Shown: one piece after another, positions 1 to 8,556 of the stretch
How the letters are laid out: each line of letters opens with the position of its first letter
Position numbering within the stretch: position 1 is the stretch's first letter
DNA from: Kaistella carnis
GTDB lineage: Bacteria; Bacteroidota; Bacteroidia; Flavobacteriales; Weeksellaceae
NCBI RefSeq assembly: GCF_003860585.1
Contig: NZ_CP034159.1
Location: 124,001 to 188,000, forward strand
Direction of reading: 5' to 3'
DNA: 64,000 bases
The notes under the pieces: model-generated
Told to the model about the DNA's origin: nothing
Seen by the model: only the letters and a program-made list of their open reading frames with translations
Database searches by the model: none
Made by a program: the position numbers and the translations under genes

Positions 1-524
1 CCGGAAATTGGTGCGGTAATATTAGTGTAGCGATATTGAGAATTGACTTCGCTTTTCATGGCTTGTGCGGCTTGCAAACCTGCTTGAGCCATTTCGTAAC
101 GTGCTCTCATATCATCAAGTTCTTTTTGGGACGCACTTTGATTTTTATATAAATTCGAGAAACGCTCGTAATCTTTTTTAGCAATATTATAACTTGCCTG
201 TGCTTGAGAAATTTGCGCATTGGCTTGTCCACCTTTTGCCTGAATATCTGTGGAATTGATGCTTACCAATAATTGTCCGGCACTTACGTTTTGTCCAACT
301 TCGGCTTTCATTCCCGTGATGTAGCCCATCATTCTGGTACTTACATTGACGGTATTTTTCGCCACTAATTTTCCACTTGCACTTGCATAAGCACCTTCAG
401 AATTATTTCCGGATTGATTTACGGTTATTTGAATTGGCGTCTGCTTCAGTGTTGCATCCTTTTCGTCTGCCGAACAACTCATGGTTAATCCTAAAAGAAG
501 GACGGAGTAAACTAATATTTTCAT
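1..524 (-). CDS. Efflux RND periplasmic adaptor (HlyD/MFP family), truncated by window edge
   Basis: This is the N-terminal 174 codons of a membrane fusion protein that links an inner-membrane pump to an outer-membrane channel. The start is the ATG at 522-524. A lipoprotein signal follows, with a lipobox ending at Cys17 (LTMSC), so the mature adaptor is probably anchored to the inner membrane facing the periplasm. The sequence then shows the biotinyl-lipoyl-like half (VGQNVSAGQLLVSI) and an alpha-helical hairpin rich in Gln and Ala (QAQASYNIAKKDYERF). It lies just downstream of a TolC gene on the same strand, so the two form an efflux operon; the pump gene would lie beyond the left edge. The substrate cannot be told from this part. 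Confidence 0.88.
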   Translation of the reverse strand, partial: MKILVYSVLLLGLTMSCSADEKDATLKQTPIQITVNQSGNNSEGAYASASGKLVAKNTVNVSTRMMGYITGMKAEVGQNVSAGQLLVSINSTDIQAKGGQANAQISQAQASYNIAKKDYERFSNLYKNQSASQKELDDMRARYEMAQAGLQAAQAMKSEVNSQYRYTNITAPIS

Positions 525-540
525 AATTTTATTTTTTAAG

Positions 541-570
541 ATAATAGACTGATAGATAATAGACTGATAG
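541..570. repeat. 15-bp unit repeated twice in tandem between TolC and adaptor genes
   Basis: The unit ATAATAGACTGATAG occurs at 541-555 and again at 556-570, followed by a partial copy (ACTTTAGAC). It sits in the 109-base gap of the efflux operon. Short TTAGAC-type repeats of this kind are common between genes in this bacterial group; no function is evident. Confidence 0.7.
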
Positions 571-633
571 ACTTTAGACAAAGAGATGTGAGAATAGAAT
601 AGGTCTCAAATCTCGTGTCTCTTAATCTCACGT

Positions 634-1929
634 CTACTTCAGAAATTTAAAGTATTCCAGGGCCGAATTATATTCGAAAATCGCTTGTTGGTATTCCAGT
701 TCTTTTTGCGACATTTGAGTTTCGGCGGAAAGCAAATCAGAGGATTTTTCTAAACCTTGCTCGTATCTGTTTTTACGGATTCTATAGGCTTCTGCACTTT
801 GATCCCAAGATAATTTGGTCAATGAAACTTTGTTGTCTGCATCTAAAACTTGGCGATACGATTTGTTGAATTCTAACTGATTTTGCTTTTGATATTGCTG
901 AATTTCAGTTTGTGCTTTTGATAAATCGGCTTTGTAAACTTCCTTTTCGCTTTTGGCTTTGTAACCATCGAACACATTCCAGGAAAGTTGAAGTCCGAGT
1001 AAATAACCATTACCATTGAATTTGTACACTTTTTTGTCGTTCAATTCAAAACTTCCAAAGGCATTTAGTTTTGGTAAAAACTTCGCATCCGCATATTTCA
1101 TCATGTAATCATACGCTTCCAAAGATTTCTCATAGGCTTGCAAATCTTTTCTGTTTCCGTTGAGTTTTGGATTTTGCTCCAAAATATTTTCCTGATAAGA
1201 AAATTCATCCATGGGTTTGAAGACTTTATTTTCAGAATCTTCATTCAATAAAAAATAAAGATAATCTGATGCATTTCTCACATGCGATTTCGCATATTGA
1301 ATTTGACTTTCAATCTCAGAAACTCTCACATTCATATATAAAACTTCAGATTTCTGAATCATGCCGTTTTTGTAATAATTGTCGATCACTTTTTTGTTGG
1401 CAAGGGTGGTATTTTTTGCTTCTTCCAAAACTTTCACAACCTTATATGCCATTTGTAATTGCAGATAGGCTTTATTCAAATCAAACTGCAGATATTCTTT
1501 CGTACGTTCTGCTTTAATTTTCAAAACATCCACTTTTACTTCTCCCGCTTTTTTCTGATAAACCGCATCTTTATTAAAAATGGGTTGCTGCACTTCTAAT
1601 TTCGTTGCGAAATTGAAAATGTTATCAGGTTTATTTAATTGAGTTGGATCAAAATCCATCATCGTAATTCTGGATTGGTTGAGTTTTGTTCCGAATGCCA
1701 TTAAAGGACTGTTGGTCACAGTGCCTGTGTAGGACGCAGTTACGTTGGGTAAATACATTGCGCGAGTTTGCAATAAACCTGCTTCTGCAGAATTCACTTC
1801 ATCATTCGCCAATTTCACGGAAAGGTTCTGACCTTCAATTCTGGTTTCTAAATCTTTTTTAGAAATCTGAATGGTATCCTGAGCAAAAAATTGTGTTGAT
1901 ATAAATAGTAGAAATAATACTTTTTTCAT
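634..1929 (-). CDS. TolC family outer-membrane efflux protein
   Basis: An outer-membrane channel of the OEP/TolC family, 431 residues from the preferred start at 1927-1929. The open frame extends seven codons further upstream, but the internal Met begins a clean signal peptide (MKKVLFLLFISTQFFAQ), typical of this group. The rest is the expected duplicated long-helix pattern with frequent Gln, Asn and Lys, plus beta-strand segments such as the GYLLGLQLSWNVFDGY stretch in the second half. It is the first gene of a minus-strand pair with the HlyD-type adaptor 109 bases downstream. Together they would form the exit path of a tripartite pump. The length is normal for the family. Confidence 0.9.
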   Translation of the reverse strand: MKKVLFLLFISTQFFAQDTIQISKKDLETRIEGQNLSVKLANDEVNSAEAGLLQTRAMYLPNVTASYTGTVTNSPLMAFGTKLNQSRITMMDFDPTQLNKPDNIFNFATKLEVQQPIFNKDAVYQKKAGEVKVDVLKIKAERTKEYLQFDLNKAYLQLQMAYKVVKVLEEAKNTTLANKKVIDNYYKNGMIQKSEVLYMNVRVSEIESQIQYAKSHVRNASDYLYFLLNEDSENKVFKPMDEFSYQENILEQNPKLNGNRKDLQAYEKSLEAYDYMMKYADAKFLPKLNAFGSFELNDKKVYKFNGNGYLLGLQLSWNVFDGYKAKSEKEVYKADLSKAQTEIQQYQKQNQLEFNKSYRQVLDADNKVSLTKLSWDQSAEAYRIRKNRYEQGLEKSSDLLSAETQMSQKELEYQQAIFEYNSALEYFKFLK

Positions 1930-2031
1930 GTGTAATTTATTTGATGACAAAAGTATTGCAGTAAAAAATCGTGCACAGTGACAAATGTTACATAGAATCT
2001 TTTAATATTGGGAATTAGCGGTTCTTGTTTT

Positions 2032-2130
2032 CGCGCGGATTTCACAGACTTACACGGATGAATGTGTTACTTTGAAATGATTAGTCGATGTCATAAAAAA
2101 ATCTGTGGAAATCCGTGTGATCTGTGCGCT
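2032..2130. repeat. Imperfect inverted repeat (CCGTG / CTGTG type)
   Basis: Two related arms of about 29 bases (2032-2060 and 2101-2130) contain GGATTTCACAGAC with ACACGGAT on one side, and the reverse-complement-like ATCTGTGGAAATCCGTG on the other. Read on one strand, both arms are built from alternating ATCCGTG and ATCTGTG words. It lies between the TolC and rhodanese genes and does not look coding. It resembles the dispersed palindromic repeats found in Bacteroidota intergenic regions. Confidence 0.6.
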
Positions 2131-2159
2131 TAAAAATAGTTAAGATGTGGTGTAAAATG

Positions 2160-2187
2160 AAAAACCCCGAAATTAATCGAGGTTTTT
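2160..2187 (-). terminator. Intrinsic terminator of the rhodanese transcript
   Basis: The arms AAAACCCCGA and TCGAGGTTTT flank a six-base loop with one mismatch. Read on the minus strand the hairpin is followed by a T-rich run, directly downstream of the rhodanese stop. Confidence 0.6.
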
Positions 2188-2210
2188 ATCTGCAGAATAT
2201 AGTGATGTGT

Positions 2211-2522
2211 TTAAATTTTACCATTTAAACTTCCCCAACCGCCGCCGTTGTGAACGTCGGTATAGCCATTATTCAAAAGAATTGTTTTCGCAGAACCACT
2301 TCTCATTCCAGATGCGCAACATGTAATAATCGTTTTGTTTTTGTCTTTTAATTTTGAAAGATTGTTTTGAAGTTGATCCACCGGAATATTGATGGAACCT
2401 TTAATATGTCCACCCGCAAATTCACCTTTGCTGCGAACATCAAGGATGATTGCACCTTTATTTACAAGGTCTTTGTAATCTGTTTTTGTGAAGCCGAAAA
2501 ATTGATTAATAGTATCTAACAT
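2211..2522 (-). CDS. Rhodanese-like domain protein
   Basis: A stand-alone single-domain rhodanese of 103 residues, a usual size for cytoplasmic sulfurtransferases of this type. The signature LDVRSKGEFAGGHIKGSINIP occupies about residues 27-47. The active-site loop is CASGMR, with Cys69 as the persulfide-carrying nucleophile in the Cys-X4-Arg arrangement; a second Cys68 precedes it. No signal peptide is seen, so it acts in the cytoplasm, moving sulfur from thiosulfate or a persulfide donor to an acceptor. It is followed by a terminator, and the Crp/Fnr gene lies 70 bases upstream on the same strand, so the two may be co-transcribed. Confidence 0.9.
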   Translation of the reverse strand: MLDTINQFFGFTKTDYKDLVNKGAIILDVRSKGEFAGGHIKGSINIPVDQLQNNLSKLKDKNKTIITCCASGMRSGSAKTILLNNGYTDVHNGGGWGSLNGKI

Positions 2523-2592
2523 AATTTTGAGTATTTGATTGATTTAATACTGCAAATTTAGGTCAGCTAAATTGGGACTACAGTAATCTATA

Positions 2593-3201
2593 TCACAGAA
2601 GTTCAATTTTATTTCGGGAAAGAATTAAAAGATGGTCTTTTTCCATTTGTTTCAGAACTCGGCTTGTTGCTTCCCGTGTAATTCCAAGTTCATCCGCTAA
2701 TTGCTGATGCGTCACCGAAATTTCTTTAGAATTATACAGTTGAGTTTTCTGTTTGATGAGGTGTAAAAGTCGCGTATCAATTTTTTGAAAAGCCACCGAA
2801 TTCACAACATCGAGTAGTTCCTCAAAACGTTTTTGATAGAGATCAAAAATAAATTCCGTCCAGTCCGGATATTTCTTCACCCATTCTTTGGCTTTATCCG
2901 CTGGAATCAGCATGATATCTGCACCTTCTTCTACGATTGCTTTGATTTTCGAAGTTTCATTTTTCATTCCGGAAAGAATCGAAACAATGCAACTTTCGCC
3001 CGGCGTTAAATAATAGAGTAGGATTTCGCGACCGTCTTCTTCCGTTCTAATGACTTTAATACTTCCGGAAATAACAACCGGAATATGTTTGATGTAAGAA
3101 TCCATGTTCACGATCGTTTCACCCGCTTCAAAATGTTTCAGGTTACCGGAATCTTCAATTTCTTTCACTAAATCGGACTGGAAAATATCTTTTAAAATCA
3201 T
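2593..3201 (-). CDS. Crp/Fnr family transcriptional regulator
   Basis: A 202-residue regulator with an N-terminal cyclic-nucleotide-binding-like beta-barrel (about residues 10-130, including the ILLYYLTPGESC stretch) and a C-terminal winged helix (about 150-200). The recognition region reads QQLADELGITREATSRVLKQM, typical of the family. The four-Cys cluster of oxygen-sensing FNR is absent, so the ligand is unknown. In Bacteroidota such regulators often control redox or nitrosative-stress genes; here the nearest candidate target is the rhodanese gene downstream. A 28-codon open frame ends 9 bases before its start. Confidence 0.88.
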   Translation of the reverse strand: MILKDIFQSDLVKEIEDSGNLKHFEAGETIVNMDSYIKHIPVVISGSIKVIRTEEDGREILLYYLTPGESCIVSILSGMKNETSKIKAIVEEGADIMLIPADKAKEWVKKYPDWTEFIFDLYQKRFEELLDVVNSVAFQKIDTRLLHLIKQKTQLYNSKEISVTHQQLADELGITREATSRVLKQMEKDHLLILSRNKIELL

Positions 3202-3210
3202 GGCTTAAAG

Positions 3211-3297
3211 TTAATAAAAACTCATGAAGTGAAAGCCATCTTCTATGTCTTGCTGGCGTTTCAGTAGAATATTCATCTCTTCCATTTCATTTTTCAT
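3211..3297 (-). CDS. Possible 28-residue leader peptide upstream of Crp/Fnr
   Basis: A short open frame begins MKNEMEEMNILLKRQQ and ends DGFHFMSFY, finishing 9 bases before the regulator start. It is preceded by an A-rich stretch (CGTAAAAACTTTAATA), a plausible initiation context in this group. I do not recognise the peptide. It could be a translated leader or a chance open frame. Confidence 0.25.
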   Translation of the reverse strand: MKNEMEEMNILLKRQQDIEDGFHFMSFY

Positions 3298-3404
3298 TAT
3301 TAAAGTTTTTACGTTTTCATTATGAAACTCAGTTTTTTACTGATTTGGAAAGACTTTTTCGAAAAGAAATTGCCGAAAAATAGTTAATCATTGCTAAATT
3401 TTTA

Positions 3405-3412
3405 TATTTTTG
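3405..3412 (+). promoter_or_regulatory. Putative -7 element of the permease gene
   Basis: TATTTTTG matches the Bacteroidota TAnnTTTG consensus 22 bases before the permease start. No convincing -33 box is seen at the usual spacing. Confidence 0.4.
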
Positions 3413-3433
3413 GGAATCTTAAACAAATAAAAA

Positions 3434-5119
3434 ATGTCAAATCTTTGGAGAACCAAACCCCTGAGTCAACTTTTGTCAGAATCTGACGAGACCTCAGACG
3501 GTTTGAAAAAAACATTGTCGTCTGCATCTTTGGTAGCCTTAGGAATCGGTGCAATTATTGGAGCCGGACTCTTTTCAATCACGGGACTTGCAGCAGCAAA
3601 TTATGCGGGACCTGGTATCATGATTTCCTTTGTCATCGCAGCCATTGGTTGTGCTTTTGCCGGCTTGTGTTATGCGGAATTTGCCTCGATGATTCCTGTC
3701 GCAGGAAGCGCTTATACGTATTCTTATGCCACCATGGGCGAATTTATCGCTTGGATTATTGGGTGGGATTTAGTCCTCGAATATGCCGTAGGAGCCGCAA
3801 CCGTTGCATCGAGTTGGTCAGGCTATCTCGGTAAATTCCTGGAAAGTTTTGGAGTTTCACTGCCTCATAATTTAATGATGACGCCTTTTGATAATTATAT
3901 TGTTGATGGCGTAACGCACACCGGTTTGATTAATCTTCCTGCGGTTTTCATTGTAAGTATCATGTCAATGGTCTTAATCAAAGGAACCAGCGAATCAGCT
4001 TTTGTAAATACTTTAATTGTAATTTTAAAAGTTGCCATTGTTATTATCTTTATCGTGGTTGGTTGGAAATATGTAAAAGCAGAAAACTTAACGCCTCTAA
4101 TTCCGGCGAATACCGGTAAATTTGGGGAGTATGGATGGTCCGGAGTCATAAGGGCCGCCGCGGTAGTCTTCTTTGCCTATATTGGTTTTGATGCCGTTTC
4201 AACCGCTGCTCAGGAAACAAAAGATCCTAAAAAATCGATGCCAATCGGTATCATGGGATCTCTGATTATCTGTACTGTTTTATACATCATCTTTGCTTAC
4301 GTTATGGTGGGTGTTGTTAATTACAAAGCATTTACTGCCGGTGGTGGTGGAGATCACTTAGCGCCGGTTGCGATTGCAATTGAAGCCATGGGAAGCGTAG
4401 TAAACGGAACAATGGTTCCAGCATATCCGTGGTTAAATACTTCTATTATTTTAGCAATTTTACTTGGTTATTCATCCGTAATTTTAGTAATGTTAATGGG
4501 TCAAAGCCGTGTATTCTATTCAATGAGTAAAGATGGTTTGTTGCCAAAAGTATTTAGCGAAGTTCACAAAAAATTCAGAACACCTTATAAATCCAATCTT
4601 TTCTTCTTGGTTTTTGTAAGTTTATTTGCGGCCTTTGTCCCGGGAAGAGTCGTAGGAGAAATGACAAGTATTGGAACTTTATTTGCCTTTATTTTGGTGT
4701 GTATTGGAGTTTTGGTAATGAGAAAGACACAGCCAAATGCGCCGCGTGCTTTTAGAACACCATTGGTTCCGCTAATTCCGGTATTAGGAGTTTTAGTATG
4801 TTTAGGAATGATGGTTTTCTTACCATTTGACACCTGGATCCGTTTGGTTTGTTGGATGATGATCGGTTTAGATGTCTATTTGTACCGAGGAATTAGAAAT
4901 TCTTATCTGGGTAAACAAAATAACACCACAGGAGATCCGAAGAATTATACGGTAACTGCAATTTCTGGTATTGGCATGACCATTCTTTTAGCAGTATTGG
5001 CCTACCTTCACCATCAGGATGCAGAGGTTGATGACAGCGGATTAATCATGTTCTCCGTAGCAATGATCGTTATTCACGCTATTTTATACGGATATTACTA
5101 CATTAAATACAGAAAGTAA
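3434..5119 (+). CDS. APC family amino acid permease
   Basis: An inner-membrane amino-acid/cation symporter of the APC superfamily, 561 residues and about twelve to fourteen hydrophobic segments. The first transmembrane helix carries the substrate-site pattern ALGIGAIIGAGLFSITG near residues 37-53, and the FFAYIGFDAVSTAAQETKDP motif typical of the cationic amino-acid transporter-like branch follows in the sixth helix. The C-terminal two segments (after about residue 500) are the extra helices of the longer CAT-type members. It is a single-gene unit with its own promoter-like element and an intrinsic terminator. The exact substrate cannot be read from the sequence. Confidence 0.9.
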   Translation: MSNLWRTKPLSQLLSESDETSDGLKKTLSSASLVALGIGAIIGAGLFSITGLAAANYAGPGIMISFVIAAIGCAFAGLCYAEFASMIPVAGSAYTYSYATMGEFIAWIIGWDLVLEYAVGAATVASSWSGYLGKFLESFGVSLPHNLMMTPFDNYIVDGVTHTGLINLPAVFIVSIMSMVLIKGTSESAFVNTLIVILKVAIVIIFIVVGWKYVKAENLTPLIPANTGKFGEYGWSGVIRAAAVVFFAYIGFDAVSTAAQETKDPKKSMPIGIMGSLIICTVLYIIFAYVMVGVVNYKAFTAGGGGDHLAPVAIAIEAMGSVVNGTMVPAYPWLNTSIILAILLGYSSVILVMLMGQSRVFYSMSKDGLLPKVFSEVHKKFRTPYKSNLFFLVFVSLFAAFVPGRVVGEMTSIGTLFAFILVCIGVLVMRKTQPNAPRAFRTPLVPLIPVLGVLVCLGMMVFLPFDTWIRLVCWMMIGLDVYLYRGIRNSYLGKQNNTTGDPKNYTVTAISGIGMTILLAVLAYLHHQDAEVDDSGLIMFSVAMIVIHAILYGYYYIKYRK

Positions 5120-5138
5120 TAAACCTTCAATTAAACTT

Positions 5139-5169
5139 AATTCTCGTCGTTATGGCGGGAATTTTTTTT
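5139..5169 (+). terminator. Intrinsic terminator after the APC permease
   Basis: AATTCTCG pairs with CGGGAATT (one G-U pair), followed by eight T residues. Confidence 0.65.
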
Positions 5170-5222
5170 ATATTAGTACGATAAAACGCTCTGTTTTTTC
5201 CCTATTCCAATCTTAAATTCTT

Positions 5223-5230
5223 TATTTTTG
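5223..5230 (+). promoter_or_regulatory. Putative -7 element of the BNR-repeat gene
   Basis: TATTTTTG matches the TAnnTTTG consensus, 16 bases before the ATG. Confidence 0.4.
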
Positions 5231-5246
5231 AGTAATATTAATTCCA

Positions 5247-6275
5247 ATGAAAAAATCCTTCAGTCTTCTTTTATTTCTATTTTGTCTAAGTTTTTCCTTC
5301 GCGCAAAAGGTTGATTTTCAAACGTTATTAAAAGATAAAATCTCTATTCGCGCTTTGCAGATTTATGATGGAAAGGTTTGGTATTCCGGAACTGATTCAA
5401 AATTCGGATTTGTGAGTTTAAAGGATTCTACAGATAAAAAGCAAATGAGATTGTCCGAAAAGAATTTGCAGTTTCGAACTTTGGCGCAGAACAAGACTGA
5501 TTTTTATGCCGTCAATATCGAAAGTCCCGCTTACTTTTTTAAGATTGACAAAAAGTCTTTAAAATATGAAATTGTCTTTACAGACACTGCGAAAACAGCT
5601 TTTTATGATGCGCTACACTTTAGTAAAGATGGATTTGGTTTTGCTTTAAGTGATCCTAACGGAAAAGAATCGGCAACTTCATCGCTTAAAATTGGGAGCA
5701 AGTTTTGGCAAAAATGTAAGGGAAATTGTTTGCCGGAATTTAAAATCGGTGAAGCGGCATTTGCGGCAAGTAATACCAATATTGCGTCATCTAAAAAACA
5801 CATGTGGTTCGCAACTGGCGGGTTATATTCCAGAATTTTCAGACAAAATATAAAATCCCGCACGTGGGAAGTTTTCGAAACTCCTTTCATACAAGGAACT
5901 TCCTCACGAGGAATTTATTCTATTGATTTCTACGACGACCAATTCGGAATTGCAGTCGGCGGAGATTACACCAAACAGGCAGAAAATATTAATAATATCG
6001 CCACCACCAATGATGGTGGAAAAACATGGCAAATTCAAGCTTCCGGAAAAAATGGGGGTTATAAAACTTATGTAAAGTTTCGTCCGAAATCCAAAGGAAA
6101 AGACATCATCGCAGTGGGTGACCAAAATATAGAATTCTCCAATGATTATGGCAAAACGTGGACAACCATTTCCGAAGAAAAAGGATTGTATGTTTGTGAA
6201 TGGATTGATCAAAATACTTTAGTATTTGCCGGAAAAAACAGAATTATTAAAATGAAGGTTAATAATAATTTTTAA
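5247..6275 (+). CDS. Secreted BNR/YCF48-like beta-propeller protein
   Basis: A 342-residue exported protein. It begins with a clear signal peptide (MKKSFSLLLFLFCLSFSFAQ) and then shows repeated short motifs of the sialidase/BNR Asp-box type: TTNDGGKTWQ near residue 253 and SNDYGKTWTT near residue 301, with weaker copies earlier. Such repeats fold as a beta-propeller, and in Bacteroidota these proteins are often labelled 'oxidoreductase' without proof. There is no cysteine after the signal to suggest a lipoprotein, so it is likely periplasmic or extracellular. It appears monocistronic. The function is not known. Confidence 0.82.
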   Translation: MKKSFSLLLFLFCLSFSFAQKVDFQTLLKDKISIRALQIYDGKVWYSGTDSKFGFVSLKDSTDKKQMRLSEKNLQFRTLAQNKTDFYAVNIESPAYFFKIDKKSLKYEIVFTDTAKTAFYDALHFSKDGFGFALSDPNGKESATSSLKIGSKFWQKCKGNCLPEFKIGEAAFAASNTNIASSKKHMWFATGGLYSRIFRQNIKSRTWEVFETPFIQGTSSRGIYSIDFYDDQFGIAVGGDYTKQAENINNIATTNDGGKTWQIQASGKNGGYKTYVKFRPKSKGKDIIAVGDQNIEFSNDYGKTWTTISEEKGLYVCEWIDQNTLVFAGKNRIIKMKVNNNF

Positions 6276-6371
6276 AAATTGTGTAAAAATATTTGCATTA
6301 GAAACTCTCAAAACTCATCTTCAATATGTACAAGTTCTATCTCATAATTCGACCACTCCTAACTTATTTTG

Positions 6372-6379
6372 TATTTTTG
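6372..6379 (+). promoter_or_regulatory. Putative -7 element of hemN
   Basis: TATTTTTG followed by C, matching TAnnTTTG, lies about 53 bases before the hemN start. Confidence 0.4.
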
Positions 6380-6432
6380 CAAAACGAAATTTCAAAATGA
6401 ATTTCAGAAATCTTTGTAAAAAAAAGTAAGAA

Positions 6433-7791
6433 ATGAATTCTTTAATCGATAAATATAATATTCCCGGACCTCGATATACGTCTTATCCAACCGTTCCTTT
6501 TTGGGATGACGCCAGTTTCACGAGCGATCTTTGGCAACAATCTGTCCTCAGAACTTTTAATGAAACTAATGATTCCGAAGGGATTTCAATTTATATCCAC
6601 TTGCCATTTTGTGAGCAACTTTGTACGTTTTGCGCCTGTCACAAAAGAATTACCAAACAGCATTCTGTAGAAACTCCATATTTAGAAAGTGTTTTAAAAG
6701 AATGGGATCTGTATGTGAAACTTTTCGGCAGAACTCCAAAAATTAAGGAACTTCATTTAGGAGGCGGAACTCCGACCTTTTTCTCTCCTGAAAATTTGAG
6801 AATATTATTGGAAGGTATTTTTGCAAAAGCAGAAATAGCTGAAAATCCACAGTTTTCTTTTGAGGGACATCCGAATAATACTACGAGAGACCATTTGCAG
6901 ACTTTATATGATTTAGGTTTCCGACGTGCCAGTTTTGGCGTTCAGGATTACGATCCGAAAGTTCAGAAAGCCATCAACAGAATTCAGCCTTTTGAAAACG
7001 TAAAGAACGTGACAGAAATGGCGCGTGAAATAGGTTATGAAGGCGTTTCTCACGATTTAGTTTTCGGCTTACCTTTTCATACTTGGGAGAAAATGGAATT
7101 TACGATCCGTAAAACTTTAGAATTGAAACCAGACCGTTTGGCTTTTTATTCTTATGCACACGTTCCTTGGATTAAAGGCGTTGGACAAAGAGGTTTCGAC
7201 GAAAATGATTTGCCAAGTGGTGAAGAAAAACGTAAGTTGTATGAAAACGGAAAAAAATTGTTAGAAGAATTAGGGTATATCGAAGTAGGAATGGATCACT
7301 TTGCTTTGCCACACGACGATCTTTACCAGTCGATGATTTCAGGAGATATTCACCGTAATTTTATGGGTTATTCTTCCAGTAAAACCAAATTAATGGTTGG
7401 TTTGGGAATGTCGGCAATTTCAGATTCTTGGTATGCATTTGCCCAAAGCAATAAAACTGTAGAAGAGTATCAGAAGATTGTAGAAGAAGGAATTATTCCG
7501 GTGGTCAAAGGTCATATTTTGAATGAAGAAGACTTGGTGATCAGACAGCATATTTTAAATTTAATGTGTCGTTTAGAAACCTCTTGGGATCTACAAACCA
7601 GTTTCCCGGAAATAGAAAATGCTTTAGAAGCATTGAAAGAAATGGAAGCTGATGGTTTGGTGGAAATATCAAATAATACTATAAAAATCACTGAAAAAGG
7701 TCGGGCCTTCACTAGAAATGTTGCCATGACTTTTGATTTAAGAATGATGCGAAATAAACCGGAAACCCGTATTTTTTCGATGACCATATAA
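6433..7791 (+). CDS. hemN: Oxygen-independent coproporphyrinogen III oxidase
   Basis: A radical SAM enzyme of 452 residues that converts coproporphyrinogen III to protoporphyrinogen IX without oxygen, in the cytoplasmic haem pathway. The 4Fe-4S cluster loop is CEQLCTFCAC with Cys60, Cys64 and Cys67, and the adjacent Cys69 that marks genuine HemN rather than the HemW haem chaperone. The SAM-binding GGGTP motif follows (LHLGGGTPTFF, about residue 112), and the N-terminal YTSYPT stretch typical of HemN is present. The length agrees with the family. It is followed by a strong terminator and appears to stand alone. Confidence 0.95.
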   Translation: MNSLIDKYNIPGPRYTSYPTVPFWDDASFTSDLWQQSVLRTFNETNDSEGISIYIHLPFCEQLCTFCACHKRITKQHSVETPYLESVLKEWDLYVKLFGRTPKIKELHLGGGTPTFFSPENLRILLEGIFAKAEIAENPQFSFEGHPNNTTRDHLQTLYDLGFRRASFGVQDYDPKVQKAINRIQPFENVKNVTEMAREIGYEGVSHDLVFGLPFHTWEKMEFTIRKTLELKPDRLAFYSYAHVPWIKGVGQRGFDENDLPSGEEKRKLYENGKKLLEELGYIEVGMDHFALPHDDLYQSMISGDIHRNFMGYSSSKTKLMVGLGMSAISDSWYAFAQSNKTVEEYQKIVEEGIIPVVKGHILNEEDLVIRQHILNLMCRLETSWDLQTSFPEIENALEALKEMEADGLVEISNNTIKITEKGRAFTRNVAMTFDLRMMRNKPETRIFSMTI

Positions 7792-7814
7792 TTTCATGTA
7801 AAGAATAAAAATGT

Positions 7815-7844
7815 AAAAGCGACTTGAAAGAGTCGCTTTTTTTG
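7815..7844 (+). terminator. Intrinsic terminator of hemN
   Basis: A perfect ten-base stem (AAAAGCGACT / AGTCGCTTTT) with a six-base loop and a run of T. Confidence 0.85.
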
Positions 7845-7955
7845 TTGACGTGAAATCTATTTTCCAGGTCTGAATGTTTACTGAGTCGAAGAAATTGAAC
7901 TCTTGTACAGGTTTTAATTATCTTTACGATAAGAAGTTAAATTTTACATCAAGCT

Positions 7956-8468
7956 ATGACAATAACGAACAGTAATTTGGATGATATTACGGAAATTTTC
8001 AGACTCTATCAACTCGCCAGAGATTTTCAAAAAATACAATTTCCTGAAAACCTGTGGCCGGAATTTGACCGGGATTTTATCGCAACTGAAGTGATTGAGA
8101 ACAGACAGTTCAAAATAGTCATCGACAATAAAATTGCCTGTATCTGGGCAATCACTTATAATGATGCGGATATTTGGGAAGAGAAGGAAAATAATGATGC
8201 AATTTACATTCACCGCATCGCTACAAATCCAGAGTTTAGAGGAAATAATTTTGTTCAGATGATTGCCGATTGGTCTAAAGATTTTGCTAAAAAAGAAAAT
8301 AAAAAATTCATTAGAATGGATACCTGCGGACAAAACGATCGCCTGATTAATCATTATAAAAATTGTGGATTTGAATTTTTAGGAATGAAAAAATTAAAAG
8401 ATTCATCGGGATTGCAAGCCCATTATCATAATGCAGATGTCTGCTTTTTTGAAATCGAATTAAAATAG
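7956..8468 (+). CDS. GNAT family N-acetyltransferase
   Basis: A 170-residue protein with the GNAT fold. The acetyl-CoA-binding motif A is seen as HRIATNPEFRGNNFVQMIADW (about residues 87-107), a variant of the usual R/Q-X2-G-X-G/A pattern in which the last small residue is Asn. The C-terminal half contains INHYKNCGFEFLG, the beta-6/beta-7 region common to these enzymes. It would transfer an acetyl group from acetyl-CoA to an amine; the substrate is unknown. It has no operon partners. Confidence 0.8.
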   Translation: MTITNSNLDDITEIFRLYQLARDFQKIQFPENLWPEFDRDFIATEVIENRQFKIVIDNKIACIWAITYNDADIWEEKENNDAIYIHRIATNPEFRGNNFVQMIADWSKDFAKKENKKFIRMDTCGQNDRLINHYKNCGFEFLGMKKLKDSSGLQAHYHNADVCFFEIELK

Positions 8469-8556
8469 TAATTCGACCACAATGCGTTTTTTAGACTTCT
8501 CTTTGAATAACTTTTTTATTAATAAACATTAATCTTTTTAATAAATTAAAAATAAA

